DNA of 16,689 nucleotides from Chitinophagales bacterium (GCA_014380545.1 JACMJP010000253.1:1-16689); one strand, 5' to 3'. Counted from the first letter of the stretch, positions 7,005 to 15,363 are shown. Made by a program: numbers and translations. Notes: generated by a model not told the origin, from the sequence alone.

Positions 7005-7910
7005 CTAATACACCTGCGAACTGAGTATTGATTTTATCTTCCTTTTAGTAGCAATGCTTGTACTGTAATATAAATGCCCAGTTACAGAGCTTGGAAATCT
7101 ATTATTATCAGTTAAGAAGGAACAATTAATAAATTCAATATTACTATGTTTCTCAGCAATAGAAATATCCGGATGAAGGCCAAGTGGCTTATAAAAATTC
7201 CGGATACTTGAAAGCATAAGCAGCCCGTCATTTTTATTATACAATATATGGCATTTGCCTGAAATTACTTCCAGGTTTTTTAATAACTGCTCACCTGTCA
7301 GTTTATCTTTATTTATATCTGGCGCTGCAAGAATTACATGATCAAATAATCTTTTTTCATAATGCTCACTTTCCAGCAGATCGAAAAATATTTTATTACC
7401 CATGCAATGACACATCAGGTTATAATTATAATTATCATCCGGGTTTATTGCATATAAAATAGAAAACAACCTGTTAAGCAAAGCAGATGATTGCAATGAG
7501 TTATTTTTATTCGCTTCGTAAGTAATTGCTTTCGTATCCCACAGAATATAAAAAACATAATCAATTGGGTTTTCAGGATCATGAATATAGGATTCGGAAA
7601 AATCAATTACTTGTGATTTTACAAACCAGTTATTGGAACCCCACATAGCATGAAGAAAAAATAATATAGAGGCCGGTTCATCAGGAGATATTTTATTTTC
7701 AAGATATTTCTCAAATCTTTTCACAGATAAATCAAATTCCTCATTAGCAGGTAATATTTCTTTCACTTCCTTTTGAAGGACATTGTTGAACTCACCTAGC
7801 TCAATACAGTTTTCATCAATATTGAGACGAATGAAAAATACATTTTCAGCCGTTACTACTAAAGACATAAAAGTACAGCAGAAAAATAAAGCTGATATAG
7901 ATTTTTTCAT
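7005..7910 (-). CDS. Secreted alpha/beta hydrolase, DUF900-like, with Cys at the nucleophile position
   Basis: The 301-residue product starts with a signal peptide (MKKSISALFFCCTFMSLVVTA). An upstream in-frame ATG at 7937 overlaps the -7 box at 7935-7942, so 7910 is the supported start. The fold is read from LFFLHAMWGSN (oxyanion strand-turn, about 83-92), the nucleophile elbow LMCHCMGNK (165-173), an AAPD strand end (195-198), ILYNKNDGLL (222-231; likely catalytic Asp228) and TGHLYY (277-282; likely catalytic His279). In DUF900 and related lipase-like families the elbow is normally G/A-H-S-M-G-N. Here the serine is replaced by Cys169 (codon TGC, complement of 7404-7406) and the preceding small residue by Cys167. 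It is likely periplasmic or secreted; the substrate is unknown. It stands alone between AT-rich spacers. Confidence 0.62.
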   Translation of the reverse strand: MKKSISALFFCCTFMSLVVTAENVFFIRLNIDENCIELGEFNNVLQKEVKEILPANEEFDLSVKRFEKYLENKISPDEPASILFFLHAMWGSNNWFVKSQVIDFSESYIHDPENPIDYVFYILWDTKAITYEANKNNSLQSSALLNRLFSILYAINPDDNYNYNLMCHCMGNKIFFDLLESEHYEKRLFDHVILAAPDINKDKLTGEQLLKNLEVISGKCHILYNKNDGLLMLSSIRNFYKPLGLHPDISIAEKHSNIEFINCSFLTDNNRFPSSVTGHLYYSTSIATKRKIKSILSSQVY

Positions 7911-7934
7911 ACTAATTCTTTTATAATACAAGGG

Positions 7935-7942
7935 CAAAACTA
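7935..7942 (-). promoter_or_regulatory. Bacteroidota -7 promoter box for the hydrolase gene
   Basis: The minus strand reads TAGTTTTG, an exact TAnnTTTG match, 24 nt upstream of the ATG at 7910. It overlaps the alternative ATG at 7937 and therefore decides the start in favour of 7910. Confidence 0.5.
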
Positions 7943-8310
7943 TATTGATAAACCATAATCAGAAAATTGATATTTGCAATTTATAAAAACCTTTTATTGA
8001 ATTCTGCAAATTCTTGCTCTGGATATTTACCAGTACACATTTTATACCTCTGCATCTTCTCCAACGAAACAAATAAAATTCAGAAATATATATTCGGGAT
8101 AAAATAAAAATTAATAAAATAGTGGTGAATTCAAGTGTGTATATATGTATTTTACTGCAGTTAATAGTATATTTCCCTGCATTTGTCAGTAGAAAATGTC
8201 TTTTAGTAATGCATAAATAGCCGTTTGTATTTATTTTAAGAATTATTAAACAATTTTCATCCAATAAGTTAAAAAGGAATTTTTCTTGTGTTATTTGAAA
8301 TAAAGCTCTT
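7943..8310. other. AT-rich intergenic region between divergent genes
   Basis: About 370 bp separate the hydrolase promoter from the T9SS operon promoter. The only long frame is on the minus strand (7959-8264); it has no family motif and an unnatural composition, so I do not call it. I see no tRNA or terminator. Confidence 0.4.
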
Positions 8311-8318
8311 TAAATTTG
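8311..8318 (+). promoter_or_regulatory. Bacteroidota -7 promoter box for the T9SS operon
   Basis: TAAATTTG matches TAnnTTTG exactly, 17 nt before the ATG at 8336. A TTG at 8286-8288, 22 nt upstream, is a possible -33 element. Confidence 0.5.
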
Positions 8319-8335
8319 AGTAAATATTATTAAAA

Positions 8336-9820
8336 ATGTCTGCTCCTCAACTTAACCTGTTTTTACAGGGCATTAGAATAACAAGGTTATTACTATTGCT
8401 AATTCCACTGAAAACATTTTCGCAAACTCCGGTTGATGCCAAGATCATGGATAACGGCCCTGTTCACTGGCTTGTGCCGGGAAACTACCCCCTTGAAATT
8501 ACGCTCACTAACAATGATGTGGATTTTGAAGGTATTTATTCAATTGATGCAAGCTGGCAGATTGATGGCGGAACAATTCATGCATGTACGGTTGATGAAT
8601 TTATGTTCGGCACTTATATTCCTTCCGGGTTCATTGCTTATTGCGATATTATTACACATACTGATGAACTTGAGTTTACTGAACCCGGAATTTATAATTT
8701 GAAAGTATGGACATCGCTACCGAATGGTTATGCGGATGAATATGCTTCTGATGATACGCTCTATACTACTGTTCGTGTAGTTGACAGCTTGCCTGAAAAA
8801 TATGAATTATTATATTTTGGTACACATCAAAATTGTTTTCCATGTGGTGGTATTGGTGAAGAAAATTTAGGAACCATTCATGATACTTATGGAGATGCAG
8901 TAAATGTTGTGCGCATTCATGCAGAAGCATCGGGTACAGGTGAAGACATTTTTGCAACAGATGAAAGCAATACATTAAATGATCTGTATGTTTGGAATTA
9001 TACAGGACATCCTGCATTTTTGCATGACCTTTATCGTTTTCCGGTAGTTGATTATTCATTTATTGCATATACCATAGGCAATGTTGAAGGAGTTGAATTC
9101 CGTAAAGATTTTAAATACCCAATAGAAGTATCTGTAAAAAAACTTGAGATGGATACTATAACAAGAACATATTCAGGAGAAGTGCATGCAAAATTTTATG
9201 CTGATTATGATGGCGCTTTAAGCATGAATGCAATTATTACAGAAGATAGTTTATATGCGTATCAAATGGGGTATCCTGATATTTATTTATGGCACATGAA
9301 TATTATGCGGGATATGACAGCAGGAGTTATGGGAGATAATACTATTATTCCACTCCATGCTATAGGCGGATTAACTTATGTATACCCGTTCAGCGGAATT
9401 CTTGATGAAGAATTTAATTATAAACTAATTTATGTAACAGGAATTGTTCAAATTTATGATGCTGATGATTCACTGCATGCAGAAATATTAAATAGCGGAA
9501 GAACAAAGCTCACAGATTTTAATACAGAAGATATTGATACATCTGTTCAGGTGATCAATAATTCTTTAAATACAATAAACATATTTCCGAATCCTGCAAA
9601 TGATGTTATTACAATAAGTGGTAATATAATTTATGATGCTGCAGCAGAAATAATCATTACAGATCTTTCAGGAAAAATTTTAATGCAGCAACAATTAAAT
9701 GCACTTTCAAAAGATGAAAATATCCGGTTAAACATTCAGGATATTGCATCAGGGATATATTTTCTGCAAATACAAAGCGGCGAATATCAAACTGTTTCAA
9801 AAATTGAAATAGTGCGATAA
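8336..9820 (+). CDS. T9SS type-A sorted secreted protein with thioredoxin/Omp28-like CxxC region
   Basis: The 494-residue protein opens with a signal peptide (hydrophobic run RLLLLLIPLKTFSQ, cleavage near residue 29). Residues about 36-148 form a CARDB-like beta domain with the phrase EPGIYNLKVWTSL, which recurs in the next gene. Residues about 155-260 look thioredoxin-like: LLYFGTHQNCFPCGGIGEENL carries C167-x2-C170 directly after a beta strand, as in Omp28-related outer-membrane proteins, and is followed by VNVVRIHAE and TGHPAFLHD, which ends near the expected cis-Pro loop. The last about 80 residues (413-494) are a T9SS type-A sorting domain: IFPNPANDVITI, ITDLSGKIL, ASGIYFLQI. The product should cross the outer membrane through the type IX system and be surface-attached or released. 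The disulfide/redox role of the CFPC motif is inference. It is the first gene of an apparent operon; the next start lies 53 bp downstream. Confidence 0.78.
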   Translation: MSAPQLNLFLQGIRITRLLLLLIPLKTFSQTPVDAKIMDNGPVHWLVPGNYPLEITLTNNDVDFEGIYSIDASWQIDGGTIHACTVDEFMFGTYIPSGFIAYCDIITHTDELEFTEPGIYNLKVWTSLPNGYADEYASDDTLYTTVRVVDSLPEKYELLYFGTHQNCFPCGGIGEENLGTIHDTYGDAVNVVRIHAEASGTGEDIFATDESNTLNDLYVWNYTGHPAFLHDLYRFPVVDYSFIAYTIGNVEGVEFRKDFKYPIEVSVKKLEMDTITRTYSGEVHAKFYADYDGALSMNAIITEDSLYAYQMGYPDIYLWHMNIMRDMTAGVMGDNTIIPLHAIGGLTYVYPFSGILDEEFNYKLIYVTGIVQIYDADDSLHAEILNSGRTKLTDFNTEDIDTSVQVINNSLNTINIFPNPANDVITISGNIIYDAAAEIIITDLSGKILMQQQLNALSKDENIRLNIQDIASGIYFLQIQSGEYQTVSKIEIVR

Positions 9821-9873
9821 AAAAACCTGTGCGAACAGAAAAATAATTTATTGTCACTGTAAAAAAATCACTT

Positions 9874-12800
9874 ATGTTTAAAAACTACCTGTTTAAAATT
9901 TCGGGTATACTCATTATACAATTATTTTTAGTTATACCTAAACTCCATGCACAATATTGCGATCCGCTCATTGTATATGGAACAACTACAGGAACAGCCC
10001 TTAACCGTTTTGTTCTTGGAGATATAGATAATACAAGCGGTGCAGGCGATCCTTACAATGATTACACAGATCTATCAACAGAATTAACACCGGGATCAGA
10101 ATATACCGCAACAATTTATAATTATGATAACGGATGTTTCTTTGCTGTATGGATAGATTATGATCATGATGAAATATTTGATGAAGAAGAAAAACTATCA
10201 TCTGAAATTTCTCTGTTCGGATCAGATCATGAAGATATAGAGTTCACAGTTCCGGAAACAACATTATCAGGAGAAACCAGACTAAGGGTATTAGGCAGTT
10301 CATCAATGGGCTTTTATCTTGAGCCTTGCGGCGATGATGACTATTACTATGGAGAAGCGGAAGATTATACAATTATTATTTCAGCCACATCAGAATATGA
10401 TGCAGGAATCAGCGCAATTATTTCTCCTGTTTCAGGTTGCGGGTTAACGGGGAGCGCATCCGTTCAGACAACAATTACAAATTATGGTTTGGAAGATATT
10501 ACTTCAGGAAGTTTTACAGTAAAATATGAATTAACAGATCCTTTACTTGGAGTTTTACCAGTTATTTCTCAGGAATATGATGGTGATGATCTCAGTAGTT
10601 TTGAATCTGCTGAATTTACTTTTTCGTCTCCCGCAGTATTTACTTCACCTGGTATTTATTCATTAAAAGTATGGACCGAATTAGATGAAGATATTGCTGC
10701 ATTTAATGATTCATCAATAAACATTATTGAAAATATTCCGATTATAAATACATATCCTTATATACAGGATTTTGAAACATCATACCCCGGATGGTTATCA
10801 GGAGGAATAAATAATTCGTGGGAATTAGGAATGCCCGCAGGAGATATTATTGCAGAGGCTCCTCCCCTTACACCTGATAGTGAATATTCATGGGGAACAA
10901 GTTTAACAGGGAATTATAATATAGATGAAATATCATTTATCACAACTCCATGTTTTGATCTTTCATCACTGGTATTACCATATATTGAGTTTGATATTTG
11001 GTGGGAGACAGAAGAACACTGGGATGGTGCAAATTTTCAATATTCTTTGGATGGTGGTGATACATGGACAATTCTTGGCGATGTTGGTTCAGGAGAAAAC
11101 TGGTACACATGGGATTACATTTTTTCTATGGAATTTTTAAGAGGATGGGAAGGAATTGGCGGTGAATGGAAAAGAGCTTATCAGGATATTAGTTTTCTTG
11201 CAGGAGAACCCGCAGTGCGGTTTCGTTTATTTTTTCAAAGTGAAGATTCTCCCTGGTATGATAGCGACGGAATTGCTTTTGACAATTTTAAAATATCAGA
11301 TTCGAATACGGATGATCTTAGTGTAGCATATCTTATTTCTCCTGTTGCAGCATCCGTTGATTATTCTGCTACAACAGATGTAACAGTTACAATAACAAAT
11401 CTCGGAACAATACCGCAATCAGGATTTAATGTTGCTTATAATGTAAATGGTGGTGTTGCATACTCATCTTTATTTGCGGGAACAATTGATCCTGGAGAAA
11501 GTGCAGATTTTAATTTATCTGTATTTGATTTCAGTGCTGACGGAATTTATGATATAAAAATATGGACAGAACTTGCAGGTGATATGAATATTTTAAATGA
11601 TACATTAAATATGTCCATCTCGAATACAATTCCTGTTAGCGGTACCGATGCATATTTGATCTATTCAAATTCAACAGGAACTGAACCATTTTACGGAACA
11701 GAATATGAAGATGATATGGATGAAGTTTTCGCCGGAGTCTGGGATCAGAAATACTTTGAAGAATTAGAACCTTTGGAAGTATTTAATGAAAATACTTGTT
11801 TCATATATTTAGCAGGAGGGTTTGATCAGGCAAATGAACTGGAAATATTCCTTAATAATAATCAAATAATTATTGAAGCATGGGTAGAGTCGGGCGGGCA
11901 TTTAATTATAAATGCATCACCCGGAGAAGGAGACGGAATGAGTTTAGGTTTTGATGGAGTTGAATTATTATTTCCTTATTATACTTTTAGCGGTGCTGCT
12001 GTAGATAGTACACATCCTGTTTTCACAGGCATATATTCACCAACTTTAGCTGAATATTTAGGATCCTTTGTAGCACAAGGAAAAATTGAAGGAGATTTTA
12101 TTCCAATTTTTGAAGATCCTTATACAGCAGATACATATCTAATGGGAGAAAAACTATGGGGAGATGGTAGAGTAATTTTTGCAAGTATAAATAAATACAT
12201 GGACTGGTATACTCCTATAGAGGGAAGGAATATGCATTTGAATATGATATATTATTTAAAGATATGCGGACAGGTTGATATAGGAGCAACAGCATTAATT
12301 TCTCCTGTAAGCGGATGTGGTTTAATTGCAGAAAATGAAATAACAATCAAAGCAGATAATTTCGGGACTGCAGATGCGGGAAGTATTCCTGTTTATTTTA
12401 CTGTTGATGGAGGGACAGCTGTTGCCGGAACAATTCCATTTATTGCCGCAGGCAGTTCTGTTGAATATACTTTCCCGGAAACTGCAGATCTTTCAGAACC
12501 AGGATTTCATTCAATTACTATCTATACTGGTTATTTAGGTGATGTTGATGAAACAAATGATCTTATTAGTACAGGAGTTGAAGGGCTTGCAACACCATCA
12601 ATTGAATTAGGAGAAAATTTTATTGCCTGTGATGAAGCAGTGCTTGATGCAGAAAACCCTGGTTCAATTTACGATTGGAGCACGGGAGCATCAACGCAGG
12701 AACTTACAATAACAACCTCAGGAATATATTCCGTTTTAATTACTCATCCTGTTTCAGGTTGTTTTGATTCTGATACTATTACTGCAACAATTGAATATTT

Positions 12801-13299
12801 TCCGGTTGCAGATTTTACATATACAATTGATGGCTCTGATGTTAGTTTTACGAATACGTCAGAAGGTGGAACTTCCTTTTCCTGGAATTTCGGAGATGGT
12901 TTTGGTAGTACAACAGAAAGCCCTTATCATACATATGAAAATGAATCAACATATATTGTTACACTTACAATTTATAACAGTTGCGGTTCTGATGATTATA
13001 CAACTACAGTTGATCTAACACCGGAAAATATTCATACTTTGTCATTAATGAATAATACGCAGTTGTATCCAAATCCTGCTACCGGTTTAACAACTATAGA
13101 ATTTAATTTTCCTGAGCCACACCAGCTATCGCTTGAACTGTTGAACTCAACAGGCGAAATAGTCTTTAGTAAATATGCAGGAACAATAAAAAACGAAAAG
13201 TTTGAAATGGACCTTTCAACTTATTCATCCGGGGTCTACAGCTTAAAAATAATTACAGAAGAAGTTTCATTTTACAAAGATCTCATTATAGTAAAATAA
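9874..13299 (+). CDS. Large multidomain T9SS type-A cargo protein (GEVED, CARDB-like, MAM-like, PKD)
   Basis: The 1141-residue secreted protein has a signal peptide at 1-26. By eye the modules are: a GEVED domain at about 88-170 (AVWIDYDHDEIFDEEE ... TRLRVLG ... YGEAEDYTI); a CARDB-like unit at 175-285; a MAM/concanavalin-like domain at 292-477 (DFETSYPGW ... YSLDGGDTW ... FDNFKIS); a second CARDB-like unit at 482-582; a Rossmann/class-I-glutamine-amidotransferase-like region at 590-798 without an obvious catalytic Cys; a third CARDB-like unit at 800-898; an Ig-like domain at 905-975; a PKD domain at 977-1048 (SFSWNFGDG ... HTYENESTYIVTLT); and a T9SS type-A sorting domain at 1062-1141 (LYPNPATG ... 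SSGVYSLKI). The protein is rich in Asp and Glu. A role in surface adhesion or polymer binding is inferred from the modules. It is co-oriented with the CxxC T9SS gene upstream and followed by a strong terminator. Confidence 0.85.
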   Translation: MFKNYLFKISGILIIQLFLVIPKLHAQYCDPLIVYGTTTGTALNRFVLGDIDNTSGAGDPYNDYTDLSTELTPGSEYTATIYNYDNGCFFAVWIDYDHDEIFDEEEKLSSEISLFGSDHEDIEFTVPETTLSGETRLRVLGSSSMGFYLEPCGDDDYYYGEAEDYTIIISATSEYDAGISAIISPVSGCGLTGSASVQTTITNYGLEDITSGSFTVKYELTDPLLGVLPVISQEYDGDDLSSFESAEFTFSSPAVFTSPGIYSLKVWTELDEDIAAFNDSSINIIENIPIINTYPYIQDFETSYPGWLSGGINNSWELGMPAGDIIAEAPPLTPDSEYSWGTSLTGNYNIDEISFITTPCFDLSSLVLPYIEFDIWWETEEHWDGANFQYSLDGGDTWTILGDVGSGENWYTWDYIFSMEFLRGWEGIGGEWKRAYQDISFLAGEPAVRFRLFFQSEDSPWYDSDGIAFDNFKISDSNTDDLSVAYLISPVAASVDYSATTDVTVTITNLGTIPQSGFNVAYNVNGGVAYSSLFAGTIDPGESADFNLSVFDFSADGIYDIKIWTELAGDMNILNDTLNMSISNTIPVSGTDAYLIYSNSTGTEPFYGTEYEDDMDEVFAGVWDQKYFEELEPLEVFNENTCFIYLAGGFDQANELEIFLNNNQIIIEAWVESGGHLIINASPGEGDGMSLGFDGVELLFPYYTFSGAAVDSTHPVFTGIYSPTLAEYLGSFVAQGKIEGDFIPIFEDPYTADTYLMGEKLWGDGRVIFASINKYMDWYTPIEGRNMHLNMIYYLKICGQVDIGATALISPVSGCGLIAENEITIKADNFGTADAGSIPVYFTVDGGTAVAGTIPFIAAGSSVEYTFPETADLSEPGFHSITIYTGYLGDVDETNDLISTGVEGLATPSIELGENFIACDEAVLDAENPGSIYDWSTGASTQELTITTSGIYSVLITHPVSGCFDSDTITATIEYFPVADFTYTIDGSDVSFTNTSEGGTSFSWNFGDGFGSTTESPYHTYENESTYIVTLTIYNSCGSDDYTTTVDLTPENIHTLSLMNNTQLYPNPATGLTTIEFNFPEPHQLSLELLNSTGEIVFSKYAGTIKNEKFEMDLSTYSSGVYSLKIITEEVSFYKDLIIVK

Positions 13300-13329
13300 T
13301 TTGTTGTTTATAGCGGATAAACGCCGGAG

Positions 13330-13368
13330 CCTGAACATATAACTTCATTGCTATATGTTCAGGTTTTT
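13330..13368 (+). terminator. Strong rho-independent terminator of the T9SS operon
   Basis: A perfect 12-bp stem CCTGAACATATA (13330-13341) / TATATGTTCAGG (13352-13363) has a 10-nt loop and is followed by five T residues (13364-13368). It ends 69 bp beyond the stop of the large cargo gene. Confidence 0.9.
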
Positions 13369-13547
13369 AAATGTAAAAGGGAAATATAATTTCAAAAAAA
13401 ACGAACTATCGAATAATTATTGGCCATATTTAAGGTTACTTTACAGTTCAGGCAATGTGGTTTTCTATCTCTTTATGCAATAATTCTCTATCCTGCATCG
13501 TTAGCCCAAAATCTAACAACCATTCAGTAAACTAAAAACCATATTTT

Positions 13548-14921
13548 ATGAGAAATGTAATCATACTCTCATCCATCCTTATCTCCTTTTTATTTACAAA
13601 TTGCACACAGGAAAAACAGCAAAACACAGCAGTACAAAAAATTAATATTACTGAAGATTATACTTTAAATCCTGCGCCGGTAAATAGTGTTGCCCGTTTT
13701 ACTGAAAGTTTTTCAAATACAACGGATAGTTATTTTTCAAAACAAAAGCCATCGGTACAAAAATTCAATATTCAGGAGGATGTACAATCAGAAATTATAT
13801 GTGATGGCGGAACAAAAATTCAATTCCCATCTGACGCATTTGTGTATGCGGACACAAAGCAACCTGTGGAGGATAAAGTGGAGATTTCTATAACAGAATA
13901 TTTATCTAATGCTGATATAATTTTTGGAGGACTGCAAACGATGTCGGGAAAAGACATGCTTGAAACAGGTGGCATGATATATATAGAAGCATACAGTGAT
14001 GGAAGAAAATGTGCAATAAAAGACGGTGAACATTATGCAATAGAAATTCCTGCTTTGCAAAATCAGGGCGATATGCAATTGTTTTATGGCGTTGAAGAAG
14101 AAGATAACAGAATTGATTGGGTTACTGCGAATGGTAATTCCAACTTGAGGGAAGATAATGTTTCAAACATTCCCCAATTTGAAGGAGGAATAGTTGGCTT
14201 ATACACTTATTTAAATCAGAATATTACCCTACCAGAAGGTGCAGCAGGTGTAACATTGAAGGCGCATAAAAATATTCTCGTAACGTTTACTTCCACCGGT
14301 GAGATAATAGAAGTAAAACCGCACCCCACAGTAAAAACTTACATAGATAATCAAATAGTGGATGTATTAAAGTATTCGCCGTGCTGGGAAATGCCCATCA
14401 TAAATAGCAACGAGATACGGATGGTGCAAATACCATTTGAAGTGAACTGGATAAGAGATCCGAATACAATTCCATTATCCTTAAGATTAAAAGACCAGGC
14501 TGAAAGGGATAATTATAAAGCATTTTTTAATATGAACAATTATATGATGGCATCGGGGAAGCTTGGTTGGATCAACTGCGATAGATTTATCAATACTGAT
14601 GAACCAAGAGTTGATCTCTTTGTACAATTGGATAATACAACTGATATGAAAATAAATCTTCTTTTTAATGATATCCGTGGGTTTATAACAGGAGTAAAAT
14701 GTGATAATGGATATGTATTTAAGAATATTCCCGCAAATGAAGCAGCAACCATTGTTGCACTAAAAATTGAAGGCACAGAAATGAAATTGGCAATACATTC
14801 CTGCATTACGGGAGATATCGATATTACTGATCTGGAATTTGAAACAGCAGATAACACAACAATAAAAGAAAGATTAAATAATCTTGGATATATGCCGGAT
14901 TTTGCGACAGCAAGTTTATAA
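13548..14921 (+). CDS. Putative lipoprotein with ZU5-like and TonB C-terminal-like domains
   Basis: The 457-residue protein has an N-terminal hydrophobic stretch ending in FLFTNC, a plausible but imperfect lipobox with Cys19, followed by a polar linker. Residues about 80-170 resemble the ZU5/beta-sandwich module common in Bacteroidota surface proteins: GGTKIQFPSDAFVYADTKQPV, VEISITEYLS, then MLETGGMIYIEAYSDG and AIEIPA. Residues about 207-300 look like a TonB C-terminal domain: IPQFEGG, YLNQNITLPEGA, ILVTFTSTGEIIEVKPHP, then YSPCWEMP and a final beta strand. Residues 300-457 are further beta-rich sequence that I do not recognise. The protein is probably anchored in an envelope membrane and faces the periplasm or the surface. 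The TonB-like module has no N-terminal transmembrane energy-transducing helix of the usual kind, so classical TonB function is doubtful. It is transcribed alone, after the strong T9SS-operon terminator; no exact -7 box was found. Confidence 0.65.
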   Translation: MRNVIILSSILISFLFTNCTQEKQQNTAVQKINITEDYTLNPAPVNSVARFTESFSNTTDSYFSKQKPSVQKFNIQEDVQSEIICDGGTKIQFPSDAFVYADTKQPVEDKVEISITEYLSNADIIFGGLQTMSGKDMLETGGMIYIEAYSDGRKCAIKDGEHYAIEIPALQNQGDMQLFYGVEEEDNRIDWVTANGNSNLREDNVSNIPQFEGGIVGLYTYLNQNITLPEGAAGVTLKAHKNILVTFTSTGEIIEVKPHPTVKTYIDNQIVDVLKYSPCWEMPIINSNEIRMVQIPFEVNWIRDPNTIPLSLRLKDQAERDNYKAFFNMNNYMMASGKLGWINCDRFINTDEPRVDLFVQLDNTTDMKINLLFNDIRGFITGVKCDNGYVFKNIPANEAATIVALKIEGTEMKLAIHSCITGDIDITDLEFETADNTTIKERLNNLGYMPDFATASL

Positions 14922-15097
14922 AAAAACTGAAGGCTATTAACGAAGAAAGCGGACTCAATCTGTTACAAATGAATCCGCTTTCGCAATTTAAATATCCGTA
15001 GACATTTATTTCGCCCCTGATATTCGAATCCGGGTCTTGTCTTGCGACTACACCACTGAATTTTTCTTTCGAAAAATCCTGAACATTTCATTGCTGA
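14922..15097. other. Intergenic region with long hairpin, repeat and tRNA-like fragment
   Basis: This stretch holds the 14945-14982 stem-loop, a degenerate tRNA-like stretch on the minus strand (about 15014-15060), and the first copy of a short imperfect repeat. No intact gene is seen. Confidence 0.4.
14945..14982 (+). terminator. Possible terminator hairpin after the lipoprotein gene
   Basis: A 13-bp stem with one mismatch (arms starting GAAAGCGGACTCA and TGAATCCGCTTTC, 14945-14957 and 14970-14982) encloses a 12-nt loop, 24 bp after the lipoprotein stop. There is no U-tract behind it, so it may be an RNA-stabilising or factor-dependent end rather than an intrinsic terminator. Confidence 0.5.
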
Positions 15098-15165
15098 AAA
15101 GTTCGTTCTTCATTTCAGTCCGGTAAATTTTTCATTGCTGATAAACTTTCCTTTCTTCATGATGA
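15081..15165. repeat. Imperfect tandem repeat, period about 44 bp
   Basis: Two copies share the exact 12-mer TTTCATTGCTGA at 15086-15097 and 15130-15141. Each is followed by a variable purine/T stretch and then TTCTTCAT (15106-15113 and about 15153-15160). Because the spacing is not a multiple of three, the copies fall in different plus-strand frames: FIAEKFVLHF in one and FIADKLSFLHDE in the other. This looks like a short duplication. Confidence 0.5.
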
Positions 15166-15355
15166 ACTCGGATATTTTCATCAAGTGATTCAAAAGTATA
15201 TCAGAATTTTAAAACTGCAACATTTAGAAGCGGTTATTTACGAACAATTTTATCACAGTATTTATACACATTTTGTGGATATCAATTTAGGTAATAAGGC
15301 CTTAATTCAATGGCTTTTAAGTAGAAATAAAATACGTAATGCACATTCTATATAA
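15098..15355 (+). pseudogene. Probable remnant of a protein-coding gene
   Basis: A plus-strand frame is open for 85 codons from just after a TGA (15095-15097) to a TAA (15353-15355). Its composition looks protein-like: amphipathic helices such as YIRILKLQHLEAVIYEQFYH, then THFVDINLGNKALIQWLLSR. It contains no ATG, and the only GTG (15185) has no visible ribosome-binding or promoter context. The upstream repeat copy encodes a similar phrase in another frame, which suggests a frameshifted and truncated gene end. I recognise no family. It ends 8 bp before the converging alkC stop. It could also be chance, since stop-free stretches of this size do occur. Confidence 0.35.
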
Positions 15356-15363
15356 CTTGTTTA

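Noticed and set aside
7959..8264. 101-codon minus-strand ORF upstream of the T9SS operon
   Set aside because: It has no family motif, low-complexity AT-driven composition, no promoter box or terminator, and lies in a divergent spacer.
15048..15181. Two tiny overlapping minus-strand ORFs (23 and 21 residues, ATGA overlap)
   Set aside because: Too short, no promoter, and they derive from the same duplicated repeat; the overlap is probably accidental.
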